Assembly (NCBI RefSeq): GCF_000429045.1
Contig: NZ_AUBC01000024.1
Span: forward strand, 24,106-88,105
Origin: Salinarimonas rosea DSM 21201
GTDB taxonomy: Bacteria; Pseudomonadota; Alphaproteobacteria; Rhizobiales; Beijerinckiaceae
DNA: 64,000 nt
Reading direction: 5' to 3'
Shown: positions 24,563 to 36,069 of the stretch, piece by piece
Layout: every line of letters begins with the position of its first letter
Position numbering within the stretch: position 1 is the first letter of the stretch
Program-made: the position numbers and the translations under genes
The notes under the pieces: generated by a model
The model's database searches: none
The model's input: only the letters and a program-made list of their open reading frames with translations
Told to the model about the DNA's origin: nothing

Positions 24563-25540
24563 GTGACGCTGTTCATCCTCCGCCGCGTGATCCAGAGCGT
24601 CTTCGTGCTCCTCGCGGTCTCGCTGGTCGTCTTCTTCGCCGTCTACGCGATCGGCGATCCCGTCGAGCTGCTCGTCAGCCCGGACACGAGCGCGGCCGAG
24701 CGCGAGGTGATGATCCGTCGGCTCGGTCTCGACCTGCCGATCTGGCGGCAATACCTCGTGTTCCTGGGCAACCTCGCCCAGGGCGACCTCGGCACCTCCT
24801 TCGTCCACGGCGTCCCCGCGGTGGAGCTGATCCTCCAGCGGCTGCCCGCGACCCTGGAGCTCGTCGTCCTCTCCCTCGTGATCGCCGTCTCGATCGGGCT
24901 GCCGCTCGGCATGATCGCCGGGCTCGCTCCCGAGACGCGCACCGCGCGCACGATCATGACGGGCTCGATCTTCGGCTACTCGCTCCCGGCCTTCTGGCAG
25001 GGGATGATGCTGATCTTCGTCTTCGCGGTGTTCCTGAACTGGGCGCCGGCGGCGGGGCGCGGGGACACGGTGAGCCTGCTCGGCGTGGAGGTGAGCTTTC
25101 TCACCGCGGACGGCTGGTCCCACCTGATCCTGCCGGCGATCAACCTCGCTCTCCCGAACCTCGCGCTCGTGCTCCGGCTCGCCGCCTCGGGCACGGCGGA
25201 GGCGCGGCTGCAGGACTACGTCAAGTACGCCCGCGCCAAGGGCGTGCGGCGCGGGCGCATCGTGCGCCGGCACATCCTGCGCAACATCCTCGTCCCCGTC
25301 GTCACCGTGATCGGCGTCGAGTTCGGCAGCCTGATCGCCTATTCCACCATCACCGAGACCGTGTTCGCCTGGCCCGGCATGGGCAAGCTCCTGATCGACA
25401 GCGTCTACCAGCTCGATCGGCCGGTCGTGGTCGCCTACGTCATGATCGCCACCTTCATCTTCGTCACGGTCAACCTCCTCGTCGATCTCGCCTATGCGAT
25501 GCTCGATCCGCGGGTCGAGCTCGAGAAGGGGGCGTCGTGA
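24563..25540 (+). CDS. Peptide-type ABC permease (DppB family)
   Basis: 325-aa inner-membrane permease. It begins LFILRRVIQSVFVLLAVSLVVFF as typical DppB proteins do, has about six spans, and carries the EAA loop (RLQDYVKYARAKGVRRGRI is the coupling-helix region). The ATPase contact is followed by the HILRNILVPVVTVIGVEFG span. The start is GTG at 24563 after GAGGA. It overlaps the next permease by GTGA. Forms a heterodimer with that permease. Confidence 0.92.
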   Translation: MTLFILRRVIQSVFVLLAVSLVVFFAVYAIGDPVELLVSPDTSAAEREVMIRRLGLDLPIWRQYLVFLGNLAQGDLGTSFVHGVPAVELILQRLPATLELVVLSLVIAVSIGLPLGMIAGLAPETRTARTIMTGSIFGYSLPAFWQGMMLIFVFAVFLNWAPAAGRGDTVSLLGVEVSFLTADGWSHLILPAINLALPNLALVLRLAASGTAEARLQDYVKYARAKGVRRGRIVRRHILRNILVPVVTVIGVEFGSLIAYSTITETVFAWPGMGKLLIDSVYQLDRPVVVAYVMIATFIFVTVNLLVDLAYAMLDPRVELEKGAS

Positions 25541-26466
25541 GCCAGAGCCCAGAACCCGTGCGCTCCGAGCCCGTCGGCCTGGCGCCCGCGATCCTCGAGA
25601 CGCCGAACCGGGCCCGCATCCTGGCGCGCCTGCGCAGCCGGCCGACGGCCCGCGGCGCGGCGATCGCGCTCGTGATCCTGATCGCCGCCGCCCTGTTCGC
25701 GCCGTTCCTGGCGCCGCACGACCCCTACGACCTCGCCGCGCTCAGCATCTTCGACAACAGGCTGGCGCCCGGCACGCAGAGCATGGACGGCCCCGTCTAC
25801 TGGCTCGGCACCGACTCGCAGGGGCGCGACATGCTCAGCGCCATCCTCTACGGCCTGCGCATCAGCCTCGTCGTCGGCCTGTCGGCGACGGCGGCGGCCG
25901 CGACGATCGGCACGCTGATGGGGCTTCTCGCGGCCTATGTCGGCGGCGCCGTCGAGACCGCGATCATGCGCCTCGTGGACTTCATCCTCGGCTTTCCCAC
26001 GATCCTCGTCGCGCTCATCCTGCTCTCGGCCACGGGGCGGGGCGTCGACAAGGTGATCCTCGCCATCGTCATCGTGCAATGGGCGCAATACGCGCGGATC
26101 ATGCGCGGCACCGTGCTGGTCGAGGCGCGCAAGGAATATGTCGAGGCGGCGCGCAACTTCGCCATTCCTGGCTGGCGCATCATGCTCGTCCACCTGCTGC
26201 CCAACGCGCTCGCGCCGATCCTCGTCGTCGCCACCGTGCAGGTCGCCTCCGCCATCATGCTCGAATCGACCTTGTCCTTCCTGGGCGTCGGCGTGCCGAT
26301 CACCGAGCCCTCGCTGGGCCTCCTGATCGCGAGCGGGTTCGAGTACCTGCTCAGCGGCGAGTACTGGATCAGCTTCTTCCCGGGCCTCGCGCTCGTGGTG
26401 CTCGTCTTCTCGATCAACCTCGTCGGCGATCGCCTGCGCGAGAGCATCGACCCGAGGCGCCGCTGA
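25537..26466 (+). CDS. Peptide-type ABC permease (DppC family)
   Basis: 309-aa inner-membrane permease. Its N-terminal span AIALVILIAAALFAPFLAP is followed by the DppC-typical periplasmic GTDSQGRDMLSAILYG motif, the EAA coupling loop EARKEYVEAARNFAIPGWRI and a C-terminal DRLRESIDPRRR tail. GTG start within the GTGA overlap with the DppB-like gene; its TGA overlaps the next ATG by one base (TGATG). The partner of the preceding permease. Confidence 0.92.
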   Translation: MSQSPEPVRSEPVGLAPAILETPNRARILARLRSRPTARGAAIALVILIAAALFAPFLAPHDPYDLAALSIFDNRLAPGTQSMDGPVYWLGTDSQGRDMLSAILYGLRISLVVGLSATAAAATIGTLMGLLAAYVGGAVETAIMRLVDFILGFPTILVALILLSATGRGVDKVILAIVIVQWAQYARIMRGTVLVEARKEYVEAARNFAIPGWRIMLVHLLPNALAPILVVATVQVASAIMLESTLSFLGVGVPITEPSLGLLIASGFEYLLSGEYWISFFPGLALVVLVFSINLVGDRLRESIDPRRR

Positions 26467-27470
26467 TGAACGCTCCGTCCCCCAACGCTGCCCGGCCGCT
26501 GCTCGAGGTCCGAGGGCTGCGCACCGTGTTCCATTCGCTCGCGGGGGCGTATGCCGCCGTGGACGGCGTCGACCTGTCGATCGCGCCGGGAGAGGTCGTC
26601 GGCCTCGTCGGCGAATCCGGCTCGGGCAAGTCCGTGACCGGCTTCTCGCTGATGCGCCTCGTCGATCCGCCGGGCGAGATCGTGGCGGGCGAGGTCCTGT
26701 TCGAGGGCCGCGACCTCCTCTCGCTGCCCGAGAGCGCAATGCGCGCGATCCGCGGCGACAGGATCGCGATGATCTTCCAGGACCCGCTGATGACGCTCAA
26801 CCCGGTCCTGACCATCGGCGAGCAGATGATCGAGGCCGTGACGGAGCACCACGGCGTGGGCGAGCGCGCCGCGCGGACCCGCGCCATCGAGGCTCTGGGC
26901 CAGGTTGGCATCGCGTCCGCGGCGCAGCGCCTGCGGCAGTACCCGCACGAGTTCTCGGGTGGCATGCGCCAGCGGGTCGCCATCGCCACCGCCATGCTGA
27001 ACCAGCCCGACCTGATCATCGCCGACGAGCCGACGACGGCGCTCGACGTCACGATCCAGGGCCAGATCCTCCACGAGATGCAGAAGCTGTGCGAGGCGAG
27101 CGGCACGGCGCTCCTGTGGATCACCCACGATCTCGGCGTCGTCGCCGAGCTCGCGGATCGCATCTGCGTGATGTATTCCGGGCGCATCGTCGAGACCGGC
27201 ACCGCGGACGACGTGCTCGACGCGCCGCGTCATCCCTACACCGCCGGCCTGCTCGGGTCCGTGCCGTCGGTGAACGCGCCCGGGTCGCGGCTGCACCAGA
27301 TCGACGGGACCGCGCCGCCGCTCTCCGCCCGTCCGACGGGATGCCCCTTCCGCACCCGCTGCGGCAACGTGCTGCCCGTCTGCGCCGAGATCGACCCGCC
27401 GCTCGCCGGCCCCGTGCCCGGCCGAGGCTGGCGCTGCCACAACCCCATGCCCGAGCGAGACGCCGCATGA
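26466..27470 (+). CDS. Peptide-type ABC ATPase (DppD family)
   Basis: 334-aa cytoplasmic ATPase. Walker A GESGSGKS (about 53-60), Q-loop FQDPLMTLNP, signature EFSGGMRQR, Walker B LIIADEPTTALD and the H-loop WITHDLG are intact. The C-terminal oligopeptide domain holds cysteines in GCPFRTRCGN, VCAE and RCHNP. In DppD/DppF proteins these bind a [4Fe-4S] cluster. Works with the DppF-like ATPase encoded next, whose ATG overlaps its stop (ATGA). Confidence 0.92.
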   Translation: MNAPSPNAARPLLEVRGLRTVFHSLAGAYAAVDGVDLSIAPGEVVGLVGESGSGKSVTGFSLMRLVDPPGEIVAGEVLFEGRDLLSLPESAMRAIRGDRIAMIFQDPLMTLNPVLTIGEQMIEAVTEHHGVGERAARTRAIEALGQVGIASAAQRLRQYPHEFSGGMRQRVAIATAMLNQPDLIIADEPTTALDVTIQGQILHEMQKLCEASGTALLWITHDLGVVAELADRICVMYSGRIVETGTADDVLDAPRHPYTAGLLGSVPSVNAPGSRLHQIDGTAPPLSARPTGCPFRTRCGNVLPVCAEIDPPLAGPVPGRGWRCHNPMPERDAA

Positions 27471-28591
27471 CGCTCGACACGACGCATCGCGAGGCGCCGA
27501 ACCTTGACGCGCCGATCTTGGAAGCGCCGAACCGCGAGGCGCCGATCTTGGAAGCGCCGATCCTGGAGGCGAGGGGCCTCGTGAAGCGCTTCTCGCGCAA
27601 GCCCGACATCGCCATGCGCCTCCTCGCGCTCGCCGGCAGGCCGATCGACCGGCGCACGGTCCACGCGGTGGAGGACGTCGACCTCGCCGTGGCGCCGGGC
27701 GAGGTCGTCGGGCTCGTCGGCGAGAGCGGATGCGGGAAGTCGACGCTCGGCCGGGCGCTCGCGGGGCTGCACCCGCCCACCGACGGAGACGTGCTCTATC
27801 GCGGCAAGCCGGTGCGAGAGCTGACGCGGGCCGAGCGCCTCGCCTATACGCTCGAGGTGCAGCTCGTCTTCCAGGATCCCTACGCATCGCTCAACCCGCG
27901 CCGCACGGTGCGCCAGACGGTGGGCGAGGCGCTCGCCGTGCATGGCCTCGCGCCGCGCGGCGAGATCGCCGACCGGGTCGAGGCGGCGCTCGCCGAGGTC
28001 GGGCTCGACGCCTCCTATGCGAGCCGCTATCCGCACGAGTTCTCCGGCGGGCAGCGCCAGCGCATCGGCATCGCCCGGGCGCTCGCCGTCGATCCTCGCT
28101 TCCTCGTCTGCGACGAGCCCGTCGCGGCCCTCGACGTCTCGGTCCAGGCGCAGGTCGTGAACCTGTTCATGGACCTGCGCGAGAAGCGCGGGCTCACCTA
28201 CCTGTTCATCAGCCACGATCTCGGCCTCGTGCGCCACATCTGCGACCGCGTGGCGATCATGTATCTCGGCCGGATCGTCGAGGAGGGGCCGGCGCAGGCG
28301 CTGTTCTCGGATCCGCAGCACCCCTACACGGCGGCGCTCGTCGCCGAGATCCCGGACGTGCGCCGTCGCAAGCGGCGCTTCACGCCGATCGCGGGGGAGA
28401 TACCCTCGCCGCTCGCGCCGCCGCCGGGCTGCGCGTTCCACCCGCGCTGCCCCCACGCCATGCCGGTCTGCCGGGAGACGCGCCCCGCGCTCGCCCCCGT
28501 CGCGGTGGGCCGGCGCGCAGCCTGTCACCTGCACACCGCCCCCGGCGCCTCGCCGGCGGCGATCGCGACCACAGTCGGAGTACCTTCCTGA
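27467..28591 (+). CDS. Peptide-type ABC ATPase (DppF family) with N-terminal repeats
   Basis: 374-aa ATPase. Walker A is GESGCGKST, the Q-loop is FQDPYASLNPRR, the signature is FSGGQRQR, Walker B is FLVCDEPVAALD and the switch is ISHDLG. Cysteines in GCAFHPRCPH and VCRE mark the C-terminal cluster-binding region. Unusually, residues about 8-33 are five degenerate pentapeptides of the form [L/R][E/D]AP[N/I], encoded by near-identical 15-bp units, ahead of the normal start of the fold (ARGLVKRF). ATGA overlap with DppD-like; its TGA overlaps the hydrolase ATG by one base. Confidence 0.9.
   Translation: MTLDTTHREAPNLDAPILEAPNREAPILEAPILEARGLVKRFSRKPDIAMRLLALAGRPIDRRTVHAVEDVDLAVAPGEVVGLVGESGCGKSTLGRALAGLHPPTDGDVLYRGKPVRELTRAERLAYTLEVQLVFQDPYASLNPRRTVRQTVGEALAVHGLAPRGEIADRVEAALAEVGLDASYASRYPHEFSGGQRQRIGIARALAVDPRFLVCDEPVAALDVSVQAQVVNLFMDLREKRGLTYLFISHDLGLVRHICDRVAIMYLGRIVEEGPAQALFSDPQHPYTAALVAEIPDVRRRKRRFTPIAGEIPSPLAPPPGCAFHPRCPHAMPVCRETRPALAPVAVGRRAACHLHTAPGASPAAIATTVGVPS
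27490..27572 (+). repeat. Tandem 15-bp repeats in the dppF-like 5' end
   Basis: About five degenerate 15-bp units built around GCGCCGAtCTTGGAA encode an N-terminal pentapeptide repeat. Units two and four or five are nearly identical, so recent slippage duplication is likely. Confidence 0.7.
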
Positions 28592-29481
28592 TGACCGATC
28601 TCGCCGCTCTCGCGGACGCCCTCGCGCGCCCCGGCCGTCACGCCGTCCCCTTCGTCGACGAAGCGGGCCATCGCGAGGGGCCGATCACGCTGAACTGCTA
28701 CCGCGCCGCGGGCTACGATCCCGCGCGCGAGCCGGTCTTCGTTCAGCACGGCATGCTGCGCAACGGCGACGATTATCGCGACTTCTGGATCGAGGCGGCA
28801 GACCGCCACGGCCTGCTCGTCGTGGCGCCCACCTTCTCGAACGAGCACTATCCGGAGCCCGAGAGCTACAACAACGGCCGCGTGCTCGACGCCGAGGGCG
28901 CGGTGCGGCCGCGGAGCGAATGGGCCTACGACAGCCTCGCGCGCATCTTCGAGGCGCTGCGCGAGGCGGGCGTGACGCGGGCGGCGACGGCGCGGCTGTT
29001 CGGCCATTCCGCCGGCGGGCAGTTCGTGCATCGCCTCGCCGCGCTGGAGCCGGGGGTGCCGTTCAGCGAGATGATCGCCTCGAACGCGGGCTGGTACACG
29101 CTGCCGCTCCTCGACAAGCCCTTTCCCGAGGGGCTCGGCGGCATCGGGCTCGACGAGGGCGACCTGCGGCGCCTCTTCGCGCTGCCCATCGTGATCCTCG
29201 CCGGCGCCGGCGACATCGCCACGGACGACCCGCATCTGCCGTCGAATCCGGAGGCGCTCGCGCAGGGCCCGCACCGATTCGCCCGCGCCGGCAACTACAT
29301 CGCCGTCGCGCGGCGCGAGGCGGAGCGGCTCGGCGTGCCCCTCGCATGGCGCCTCGTGGAGGTCGCGCATATCGGCCACGACGGTCGGGCGATGTCCGCG
29401 GTGGCGGCGCGCCTCTGGTACGCCGGCGCGATCCCCGGGGAGGCCGAGCTCGCGGCGCTCGCCGGGCAGCGGGCGGCCTGA
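28591..29481 (+). CDS. Alpha/beta hydrolase of the importer operon
   Basis: 296-aa soluble alpha/beta hydrolase. The nucleophile elbow is GHSAGG (Ser near residue 136), the early oxyanion region is VFVQHGMLRNGDDY, and a late HIGHDG supplies a candidate catalytic His. No signal peptide, so it is cytoplasmic. Its start overlaps the dppF-like stop by one base, so it is part of the importer operon and likely processes the imported solute (an esterase or amidase is plausible). The substrate is unknown. Confidence 0.8.
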   Translation: MTDLAALADALARPGRHAVPFVDEAGHREGPITLNCYRAAGYDPAREPVFVQHGMLRNGDDYRDFWIEAADRHGLLVVAPTFSNEHYPEPESYNNGRVLDAEGAVRPRSEWAYDSLARIFEALREAGVTRAATARLFGHSAGGQFVHRLAALEPGVPFSEMIASNAGWYTLPLLDKPFPEGLGGIGLDEGDLRRLFALPIVILAGAGDIATDDPHLPSNPEALAQGPHRFARAGNYIAVARREAERLGVPLAWRLVEVAHIGHDGRAMSAVAARLWYAGAIPGEAELAALAGQRAA

Positions 29482-29743
29482 GCGGCCGGGCGGCGAGGGG
29501 AGGGGGATCGGGCTCTTCCGCCTCGCCGAGGTCGGCGTTCACGACGGGCGCCGCCGGGAGCCCGTCACGGCCCGGCCGACCCACGCCTGCCGGTCCGGAG
29601 CGCGTCCCTCAGCGGAGGACCTGCTCTCCCCGGCCAGTGACCGCCTCCGGCCCTCGATTCGATTTGCACCGCCGCCTCGCGGAAACTACATGCACGGACG
29701 CGGATTTGTCGCGTGTTCGTCCAGCAGCCGGTGCACCGAAGCG
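29482..29743. other. Intergenic stretch before the MHYT kinase
   Basis: Contains a short GACGGGC...GCCCGTC hairpin (29543-29566; 7-bp stem, 10-nt loop) that may end the importer operon. It also holds the presumed promoter of the sensor kinase. A short in-frame extension of the kinase gene from ATG 29690 falls here. No other gene is supported. Confidence 0.4.
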
Positions 29744-32068
<2,325 letters not shown>

Positions 32069-32427
32069 CCGGCTCGGCCGGTGCGGGCAGGCCACGCATC
32101 TCGAAGGCTGCGCCGACGGCGAGCGGCGCCGCGACGCCGCCTGGAGACGGCACGCCCGACGCCCCGGCTGCGGAAATCGCGGCGCCGCCCTTGCATCCGG
32201 TCGCCCGCCGGCGTAACCGGAACGGGTCGCTGCACAGCAGCATCCCCCTCCGACGCAGTACCCCGAGGCCGATGTAGGACGCCGCATCCTTTCGACGCCA
32301 CCCGCACCGCTCGAGGCTCCGCCTCGCGGCGCCGGCGTTCGCGGCCACGCCTCTTCGCCCACCCCCGCGTCAATCCCTCGATCAGCCGTGCCCCGCCCGT
32401 CCGCGCGGCGACGAAAGCGATTTTCCG
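32069..32427. other. Intergenic stretch, 359 bp
   Basis: Starts with a small hairpin (ACCGGC-tcg-GCCGGT, 32068-32082) at the kinase stop. The rest is GC-rich with open frames in several registers but no ribosome site, no domain and no convincing promoter motif. Nothing supported beyond the promoter expected for the SulP gene. Confidence 0.4.
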
Positions 32428-33918
32428 ATGAAGACCTTCTCCCCCGGGCGCCTGCGCGCCGACTGGCTCGGCAACGTCCGCGCCGATCTCCTCGCCGGGC
32501 TCGTCGTGGCGCTGGCCCTGATCCCCGAGGCGATCGCCTTCTCCATCATCGCCGGCGTCGACCCGAAGGTCGGCCTCTACGCCTCGTTCTCGATCGCCGT
32601 CATCACGGCGATCGTCGGCGGGCGGCCGGGGATGATCTCGGCGGCGACGGCGGCCACCGCAGTCCTCATGGTCGGGCTCGTGCGCGACCACGGGCTCGAG
32701 TACCTCCTCGCGGCGACCGTGCTCGCGGGGCTCATCCAGATCGTCGCGGGCTGGGCGGGGATCGCGCAGCTGATGCGCTTCGTCTCGCGGTCGGTGATGA
32801 CGGGCTTCGTCAACGCGCTGGCGATCCTCATCTTCATGGCGCAGCTGCCCGAGCTGATCGGCGTGACCTGGATCACCTACGCGCTCGTCGCGGCGGGCCT
32901 CGTCGTGCTCTACGGCCTGCCTCGGATCACGACCGTCGTGCCCGCGCCGCTCGTGTGCATCGTGGTCGTGACGCTCGCCGTCTGGGCGCTCGGCCTCGAC
33001 GTGCGCACCGTCGGCGACATGGGCGAGCTGCCCTCCGCGCTTCCGGTATTCCTGATCCCGGACATCCCGTTCACCTTCGAGACGCTGATGATCGTCCTGC
33101 CGTACTCCGCTGCGGTGGCGGCGGTGGGCCTGCTCGAATCGCTGATGACGGCGCAGATCGTCGACGAGCTGACGGATACGCCCAGCGACAAGCGCCAGGA
33201 ATGCGTCGCTCAGGGCATCGCCAACACCGCCACCGGCTTCATCGGCGGCATGGCGGGCTGCGCCATGATCGGGCAGTCGGTGATCAACGTGAAATCCGGC
33301 GGGCGCGGGCGGCTGTCGTCGTTCTCGGCGGGCGTGTTCCTGCTGATCATGATCGTCGCGCTCGGCGGCCTCGTCGCCGACATCCCGATGCCGGCCCTCG
33401 TCGCCATCATGATCATGGTCTCGGTCGGGACCTTCTCGTGGTCCTCGCTCGCCAACCTGCGCACGCATCCCCGCTCGTCGAGCGTGGTGATGCTCGCCAC
33501 CGTCGCCGGCGTCGTGCTCACCCACAACCTCGCGATCGGCGTGCTGCTCGGCGTCCTCCTGTCGGGCATCTTCTTCGCCTGGAAGATCGCGCAGCTCTTC
33601 CGCGTGACCTCCTCGCTCGACGACGCCCGCACCGCACGGACCTACGTCGTGGAGGGCCAGCTCTTCTTCGCCTCCGCCGACGCGTTCGCGGCCTCCTTCG
33701 ACTTCAAGGAGGCGCTCGACCGGGTCGTGATCGACGTCTCGCGGGCGCACATCTGGGATATTTCCAGCGTATCGGCGCTCGATACGGTGGTACTCAAGTT
33801 CCGTCGCGAGGGAGCCGCGGTCGAGATCGTGGGCCTCAACGAGGCGAGCGAGACGATCGTCGACAGGCTCGCGATCCACGACAAGCCGGGGGCGCTCGAC
33901 AAGCTCCTGGAGCACTGA
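32428..33918 (+). CDS. SulP-family anion transporter with STAS domain
   Basis: 496-aa inner-membrane transporter for sulfate, bicarbonate or a related anion. It starts with the SulP layout [30 protein letters not shown] (first span with the conserved IPEAIAF). About eleven spans follow, and a C-terminal STAS domain (about 400-496) carries [20 protein letters not shown], the site where anti-anti-sigma-like proteins keep a Ser. The gene is followed 12 bp later by a universal stress protein gene, and the two are probably co-transcribed. The anion is not decided by sequence. Confidence 0.9.
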   Translation: MKTFSPGRLRADWLGNVRADLLAGLVVALALIPEAIAFSIIAGVDPKVGLYASFSIAVITAIVGGRPGMISAATAATAVLMVGLVRDHGLEYLLAATVLAGLIQIVAGWAGIAQLMRFVSRSVMTGFVNALAILIFMAQLPELIGVTWITYALVAAGLVVLYGLPRITTVVPAPLVCIVVVTLAVWALGLDVRTVGDMGELPSALPVFLIPDIPFTFETLMIVLPYSAAVAAVGLLESLMTAQIVDELTDTPSDKRQECVAQGIANTATGFIGGMAGCAMIGQSVINVKSGGRGRLSSFSAGVFLLIMIVALGGLVADIPMPALVAIMIMVSVGTFSWSSLANLRTHPRSSSVVMLATVAGVVLTHNLAIGVLLGVLLSGIFFAWKIAQLFRVTSSLDDARTARTYVVEGQLFFASADAFAASFDFKEALDRVVIDVSRAHIWDISSVSALDTVVLKFRREGAAVEIVGLNEASETIVDRLAIHDKPGALDKLLEH

Positions 33919-33930
33919 GGGGAAGGGACC

Positions 33931-34779
33931 ATGCCTCATCTCGTCGCCTGCATCGACGGCTCGATCTACTCCCATTCCGTCGCGGATCACGCCGCCTGGG
34001 CGGCCGCGCGGCTCGGGGCCTCGGTCGAGCTCCTCCAGGTCCTCGGCCGCCGCGACGTGTCGAGCACGGACCTCAGCGGCAGCCTGCCGGCGGACGCGCG
34101 CGTCCACGTGCTGGAGCAGCTCGCGGAGGTGGACGCCCAGCGCGCGCGGCTGCTGCTCGACAAGGCGCGCATCGTCATGGACGAGGCGCGCGCGCGTGTG
34201 CGCGACGCCGGCGTCGGCGCGGTCGAGACGACGCTTCGCCACGGCGACCTCCTCGACGAGGTCGCCGCCCGCGAGGCGGGCGCGGACATGATCGTCGTGG
34301 GCAAGCGCGGAGAGGCGGCGGATTTCGCGCGCCTGCATCTGGGCTCGAACCTCGAGCGCCTGGTGCGCGCGGCACACAAGCCCGTCCTCGTCGCCTCGCG
34401 CGGCTTCCGGCAGATCGACCGCGTGCTCGTCGCCTTCGACGGCGGGCCGAGCGCCCTGAAGGCCGTGGACCACGTTTCCCGCTCGCCGCTCTTCGCCGGG
34501 CTCGCGATCCACATCGTGACGGCCGGCGCAGTGGACGCCGAGGCGCGCCGGCGGCTCGACGCGGCGGCCGCTCAGATCGGGGCGGGCGGGGCCGCGGTCG
34601 AGACGCATCTCGAGGCGGGCACGCCGCACGAGGTGATCGCGGCGCACGTGGAGCGCCTGGGGATCGACCTCCTCGTCATGGGCGCCTACGGCCACACCCG
34701 CCTGCGCAACCTCTTCATCGGCTCGACCACGACGGAGATGATGCGCACGAACCTCGTGCCGGTGCTGCTGTTCCGGTGA
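33931..34779 (+). CDS. Tandem universal stress protein (UspA)
   Basis: 282-aa cytoplasmic protein with two UspA domains (about 1-145 and 150-282). The second has DLLVMGAYGHTRLRNLFIGSTTTEMM, which fits the ATP-binding signature GxxGH-x9-GS; the first has MIVVGKRGE in the same place, more degenerate. The ATG follows GGGGAAGGGACC. Encoded directly after the SulP transporter, it may regulate transport under stress; such SulP-Usp pairs are common. Confidence 0.9.
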   Translation: MPHLVACIDGSIYSHSVADHAAWAAARLGASVELLQVLGRRDVSSTDLSGSLPADARVHVLEQLAEVDAQRARLLLDKARIVMDEARARVRDAGVGAVETTLRHGDLLDEVAAREAGADMIVVGKRGEAADFARLHLGSNLERLVRAAHKPVLVASRGFRQIDRVLVAFDGGPSALKAVDHVSRSPLFAGLAIHIVTAGAVDAEARRRLDAAAAQIGAGGAAVETHLEAGTPHEVIAAHVERLGIDLLVMGAYGHTRLRNLFIGSTTTEMMRTNLVPVLLFR

Positions 34780-34790
34780 GGGAACCCGCG

Positions 34791-34822
34791 GGCCGTGCGA
34801 CGTTCACGCCCGCCGCACGGCC
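34791..34822 (+). terminator. Hairpin after sulP-usp
   Basis: GGCCGTGCG (34791-34799) pairs perfectly with CGCACGGCC (34814-34822) across a 14-nt loop, 12 bp after the Usp stop. Probable terminator without T-run. Confidence 0.5.
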
Positions 34823-34897
34823 ATGTGATCGCGCGATGGGGTGCGCCGTCGCCGGGCGCGCGCCATAACCGGCTCGTCCCGAGCGAGAGGCGATCCC

Positions 34898-35461
34898 ATG
34901 CCCGACATCCGTCCCTTGACCCCGCGTAGACCGGTTCCCCCCTTGCAGCTGCCGCTCGCCGGCGGCGGGCGCTTCGACATCGCCGAGGAGGCGCCCCGGC
35001 ACTTCACGCTGCTCGTGTTCTATCGCGGGCTGCACTGCCCGATCTGCAAGGTGCAGCTGCGCGAGCTGGAACGTCAGCTCGGCGCCTTCGCCGAGCGCGG
35101 GGTCGGCGTGGTCGCCGTCTCGTCGGACGACGAGGAGCGCGGGGAGCGGACCAAGCCCGAATGGGGCCTGTCCGCGCTCCGGGTCGCCTACGGCCTCGAT
35201 CTCGAGACGGCCCGGCGCTGGGGCCTCTACGTCTCGACCGGGCGGGGCACGACGTCTGCGGGAATCGAGGAGCCGGCGCTCTTCAGCGAGCCCGCGCTCT
35301 ACCTCGTGCGGGCCGACGGGACGCTCTATTTCGGTGCTGTGCAGACGATGCCCTTCGCCCGCCCGCACCTGTCCGACGTGATCGGGGCGATCGACTTCGT
35401 CCTCGCCAAGGACTACCCGGCGCGCGGCGAGGTGGAGTCGCTGTCCGACCCGTCGCGCTGA
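34898..35461 (+). CDS. Peroxiredoxin-like (AhpC/TSA) thiol protein
   Basis: 187-aa cytoplasmic thioredoxin-fold protein. The active site is YRGLHCPICK, a CxxC at about residues 48-51, in the peroxiredoxin-like AhpC/TSA subfamily. Later elements VVAVSSDDEE and FSEPALYLVRADGTLYF are family-typical. ATG 34898 is preferred over the ATG at 34841, whose extension is basic and lies over the upstream hairpin region. The gene overlaps the convergent Crp/Fnr gene tail to tail by 49 bp. Probably reduces peroxides or acts as a disulfide reductase. Confidence 0.85.
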   Translation: MPDIRPLTPRRPVPPLQLPLAGGGRFDIAEEAPRHFTLLVFYRGLHCPICKVQLRELERQLGAFAERGVGVVAVSSDDEERGERTKPEWGLSALRVAYGLDLETARRWGLYVSTGRGTTSAGIEEPALFSEPALYLVRADGTLYFGAVQTMPFARPHLSDVIGAIDFVLAKDYPARGEVESLSDPSR

Positions 35462-36018
35462 GCCGGGGACGCCGAGCGCCGCTCGCTTCTGCGCCCCGCC
35501 AGCGCGCGGTAGAGCGCCTCGCGCGTCACGCCGATCTCGGCGGCGAGATCCTGCCAGGCGCCGCGCGGCGGCAAGGTGCGTCCGTCGGCCAGCCAGGCGT
35601 CCAGGCGCTCCGCCACGGTGCGCAGCGAGCGGATCTCCGCGCGCAACCGCGCCGCCTGTACCGCGCGGGCGAGCTCGCCGGCCCAGTGCTCCGCGAGCCC
35701 AGGGTCGTGCGCGAGCGCCGCGCGGAACGCCGGCCTCGGGAGCGTCGCGACGCGCGCGCCCCCGCCCGCGACCGCGTCGCAGTGATAGCGTGCCGACCAG
35801 GCGGACGCCTCGGCGACGATCCCGCCGGCGGACACGCGGTGCAGGATCATGCGGGTCCCCGATCCGGCATGGCGGACGAGCATCACCTCGCCGCTCCGCA
35901 CCTGGAACACGTGCGTGACGGGATCGTCGGCGCGAAACAGGCTGGCGCCCGGCTCGAGGGTGCGGACGGGTGCGGTCGCGAAGAGGCGCGCGATCGGATC
36001 TGGCATGATCGCGATCAT
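35413..36018 (-). CDS. Crp/Fnr-family transcriptional regulator
   Basis: 201-aa regulator with a cyclic-nucleotide-binding-like beta barrel (about 10-115; RTLEPGASLFRADDPVTHVFQVRSGEV) and a C-terminal helix-turn-helix (about 150-182; WQDLAAEIGVTREALYRALAGR). No N-terminal Cys cluster is present, so it is not an O2-sensing Fnr. It starts 51 bp from a divergent small periplasmic protein gene and probably regulates it. An internal ATG at 36006 is an alternative start. Its 3' end overlaps the convergent thiol protein gene by 49 bp. Confidence 0.88.
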   Translation of the reverse strand: MIAIMPDPIARLFATAPVRTLEPGASLFRADDPVTHVFQVRSGEVMLVRHAGSGTRMILHRVSAGGIVAEASAWSARYHCDAVAGGGARVATLPRPAFRAALAHDPGLAEHWAGELARAVQAARLRAEIRSLRTVAERLDAWLADGRTLPPRGAWQDLAAEIGVTREALYRALAGRRSERRSASPAQRDGSDSDSTSPRAG

Positions 36019-36069
36019 ATGGCGCCCGCGCGCAGCGCGCTACGGGGTGGCATCGACAGGGAGCACCTC

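Noticed and set aside
32081..32431. 116-aa open frame ahead of the SulP gene
   Set aside because: Arg/Pro-rich product without ribosome site or domain, and it overlaps the SulP start.
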